Assembly (NCBI GenBank): GCA_017399265.1
Contig: JAFQDL010000007.1
Span: forward strand, 1 to 33,759
Direction of reading: 5' to 3'
Length of the DNA: 33,759 nt
Origin: Clostridia bacterium
GTDB lineage: Bacteria > Bacillota > Clostridia > Christensenellales > UBA1242
Both the position numbers and the translations under genes were made by a program. This document shows positions 31,827 to 33,759 of this stretch, piece by piece (position 1 is the stretch's first letter; every line of letters begins with the position of its first letter). A model generated the notes under the pieces. That model was given only the letters and a program-made list of their open reading frames with translations, was not told where the DNA came from and did not search any database.

Positions 31827-31909
31827 ACACATAAGCCGAAAAAACACACAAAAGTCAACAAAAAGATTATAAAACTATTATTTTATAATATAAATAAAAA
31901 AATTGGGTA

Positions 31910-31938
31910 TTTACAAATCATAATTCCTGTGTTACAAT
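31910..31938 (+). promoter_or_regulatory. Promoter of the DUF6273/AAA+ gene
   Basis: TTTACA (31910-31915) and TACAAT (31933-31938), 17 nt apart, 39 nt before the ATG. Confidence 0.6.
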
Positions 31939-31976
31939 ATCTTTAGATATTAACTATAACAAAGGGGAAAAGGGAA

Positions 31977-33759
31977 ATGAAATATAGTGATTTGTTAGTT
32001 AAGAAAAAAGTCGACAATGGAGACTATCCAGCAACTAAAGACTATATTAGTTTAGAAAGTGTAGACGATTATAAAGACAGAGGCTTGAATTATTCTAGAA
32101 CAAAGGCAACAGATTTTGCTATTTTTAACGGCGCAGATGTTAAATTAAGTGATGATGGTAATTTATATGGGCCAGTTTATACCAGAACAGACGATGATCA
32201 AGTATTTTCTGGATGTAATATATTTTATATTAGTAATGAAGGTGTTAAGGAGTCTGGATTTACAATAGATGAACACATGGGAATAAGGCCACAAATTAGC
32301 ATTGACATATCTAGATATTTAAAAGCTCGCGAAGTAGATAGTAGTAGAATGAATATTTATCAACGTGTTGGTGGTAAACCTACTATTAGCTTGGGGAAAT
32401 ATCCTAACCATGTGGCAGATGATCAAGAAGAAATAGATGATTTATTTAATCAAGGCAAGCTTAAGGCTCTAGGTAGGTCATATTTGAGTGAGTATGGTGA
32501 TCACAATAGCTTATATTATCCAGAATACACTACAGAAGACGGTAGGAGATATGTTAGGTGCCCGATAGGGAATGCTAGACACAATGGTGATCCTTTTATG
32601 AGATTTAATAATGGTACCCATATTGAAGATTATAAAGATAGAGAAGATCTTTGGTTTGAAGTTGAGTATATACCTTGGGTTATTAAGAATTGGGACGAAT
32701 TGCCAAAGTCAATTAATCCGGATGGTACAGGCAAAGCTAAGACAATGGACCTTTATTCTGTTAATATGATTAGAAGTGGATTGCCATTCTATCCAAGCAT
32801 ATTAGCTGCTTATGGTAATGTGTGGCAGAATAGTACAATTAGAGGATATCTTAACGGATATAATATGACATACCTAAATGGTGTAAAAGGCGGAAAGCCT
32901 TATCAAGAAACAGATGGCGGCGACTTTTTCCCTATGGGCGGCTTTTTGTGCGAGGCAATGATGCATAGCATAAGTCCAGAACTAGATAATCTACATTTTG
33001 CTGACGAGTCAGAAGATACTTCGCAAGATATCAAAGAATATATCACGAATAAAAAATCCCGTCTTGCTCAACTAAATCCAGACGACACAAAAGAAAAAGA
33101 CAGACGTCAAATGACAGACAAAGAATTGATCCAATCATGGGTGGACGCAGGTAGATCAGTTCTACTTAGAGGCCCTAGTGGAATAGGTAAGACAGAGAAA
33201 CTAAAAGAACTTTATCCCGATTTAATATACCTAAAGCTAACAAACAACATGTTCCCAGAAAAAGTTGTGGGAAGTATGAACTTACAAACTGGTCAATCCA
33301 TTCCACCAGACTTTGCTAAGCAAGCAATTCTTGCTTGCGCTACTGACGAAGAAAAAGCATTGGTAGAAAAGAATGTCCAGAACCTATACAAAATTGCAGA
33401 TGAGGTATACGAGAGAAGCAAGACTGCAGAAGGTAAATTAGTAATAATGCTAGACGAGTTACTTAACGTAAAGCCTGCAGTGCAATCTCTAGTATATACA
33501 CTAGTACTAAACAAAATTGTAGAGAACGGTAATGGTATGAAACTACCAGCTAATACAGTAATTGTAGCCACTGGTAACCAAAAGAAATATTCCTCTGTTG
33601 CAGAAGATCTAGCAGAGCCACTAGAAAAGAGATTTGACCATATATATGACATGCAACCAAAAGTGGGAGAATGGATATATGAATATGCTATTCCAAATAA
33701 TATCCACCCAAGTGTTGTAAGTTATGTATTAAATAAATATATGTGTCAAGACAAGTCAG
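31977..33759 (+). CDS. DUF6273-like region fused to a MoxR-type AAA+ ATPase (partial)
   Basis: At least 594 residues are open to the right edge, so the C-terminus is missing. Residues about 125-335 resemble DUF6273-type domains: ISLGKYPNH, EVEYIPWVI, VWQNSTIRGYLNGYN (from about 282) and FFPMGGFLCEA. After a Lys/Asp-rich linker (about 345-385) comes a MoxR-like AAA+ module with Walker A GPSGIGKT (399-406), Walker B VIMLDE (Asp493, Glu494), sensor 1 ATGN (Asn534) and the following LEKRFDHIY. MoxR ATPases act as chaperones that load cofactors or remodel partner complexes, often with a VWA protein encoded next door, which would lie beyond the edge. AGGGGAAAAGGG precedes the ATG. The DUF6273 call is tentative; the ATPase is secure. 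Confidence 0.78.
   Translation, partial: MKYSDLLVKKKVDNGDYPATKDYISLESVDDYKDRGLNYSRTKATDFAIFNGADVKLSDDGNLYGPVYTRTDDDQVFSGCNIFYISNEGVKESGFTIDEHMGIRPQISIDISRYLKAREVDSSRMNIYQRVGGKPTISLGKYPNHVADDQEEIDDLFNQGKLKALGRSYLSEYGDHNSLYYPEYTTEDGRRYVRCPIGNARHNGDPFMRFNNGTHIEDYKDREDLWFEVEYIPWVIKNWDELPKSINPDGTGKAKTMDLYSVNMIRSGLPFYPSILAAYGNVWQNSTIRGYLNGYNMTYLNGVKGGKPYQETDGGDFFPMGGFLCEAMMHSISPELDNLHFADESEDTSQDIKEYITNKKSRLAQLNPDDTKEKDRRQMTDKELIQSWVDAGRSVLLRGPSGIGKTEKLKELYPDLIYLKLTNNMFPEKVVGSMNLQTGQSIPPDFAKQAILACATDEEKALVEKNVQNLYKIADEVYERSKTAEGKLVIMLDELLNVKPAVQSLVYTLVLNKIVENGNGMKLPANTVIVATGNQKKYSSVAEDLAEPLEKRFDHIYDMQPKVGEWIYEYAIPNNIHPSVVSYVLNKYMCQDKS

Overview
The window is AT-rich DNA with standard-code ORFs, strong Shine-Dalgarno sites and many hairpin-plus-T-run terminators. 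It encodes a three-subunit [FeFe] hydrogenase, a flavodiiron protein, a radical SAM protein and an oxygen-sensitive style of metabolism. This suggests a strictly anaerobic, fermentative member of the Bacillota, probably a gut-type Clostridia lineage. Nothing here fixes the genus.

Layout. (1) Bases 1-3822 look like an accessory cassette region. Seven copies, from near-complete to vestigial, of the 3' part of a class II serine tRNA gene and/or its downstream terminator are scattered over 3.7 kb. In the right part they separate single-gene units: an SGNH hydrolase, a GrpB-family protein and a radical SAM/SPASM protein. No intact tRNA-Ser and no integrase lie in the window. (2) Bases 3951-8432 (+ strand) carry a flavodiiron protein, a FlaR-like P-loop kinase, a small membrane protein, an unknown 255-aa protein, a GuaD-like deaminase and a KdgK-like sugar kinase. 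(3) Bases 8512-11851 (- strand) carry a DcuC/YfcC-type transporter, translationally coupled to a three-part VTT-acyltransferase-zinc ribbon membrane protein. (4) Bases 12040-14632 (- strand) are an unrecognised three-gene unit: a protein with faint nucleotidyl-cyclase-like motifs, a 585-aa HExxH metalloprotein and a 69-aa protein. (5) Bases 14810-18209 (+ strand) hold housekeeping/clean-up enzymes: GNAT, Nudix, YjjX-type ITPase/XTPase, a small membrane protein, an S51 peptidase and a nitroreductase. (6) Bases 18267-19625 (- strand) encode a very large PIN-domain protein.

(7) Bases 19778-20100 hold tRNA-Thr(GGT) with its own promoter and a strongly structured 3' flank, followed by a small membrane protein gene. 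(8) Bases 20883-24936 (- strand) are hydC-hydB-hydA, an NADH/ferredoxin-linked hydrogenase operon. (9) Bases 25246-31760 (- strand) hold an MFS transporter overlapping a TrpF-HAD fusion, a membrane-anchored EEP-family hydrolase, a GT4 glycosyltransferase and an FAD-dependent dehydrogenase. (10) From 31977 to the right edge (+ strand) is a partial gene with a DUF6273-like N-terminal region joined to a MoxR-type AAA+ ATPase.

The most unusual signals are the tRNA-Ser-remnant cassette array and the 12.0-14.6 kb metalloprotein/cyclase-like unit. Also notable are the large PIN protein, which shares a short C-terminal basic motif with the metalloprotein, and several uncommon domain fusions (VTT-PlsC-zinc ribbon, TrpF-HAD, DUF6273-MoxR). 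All functional calls come from motifs read by eye; no database search was run.
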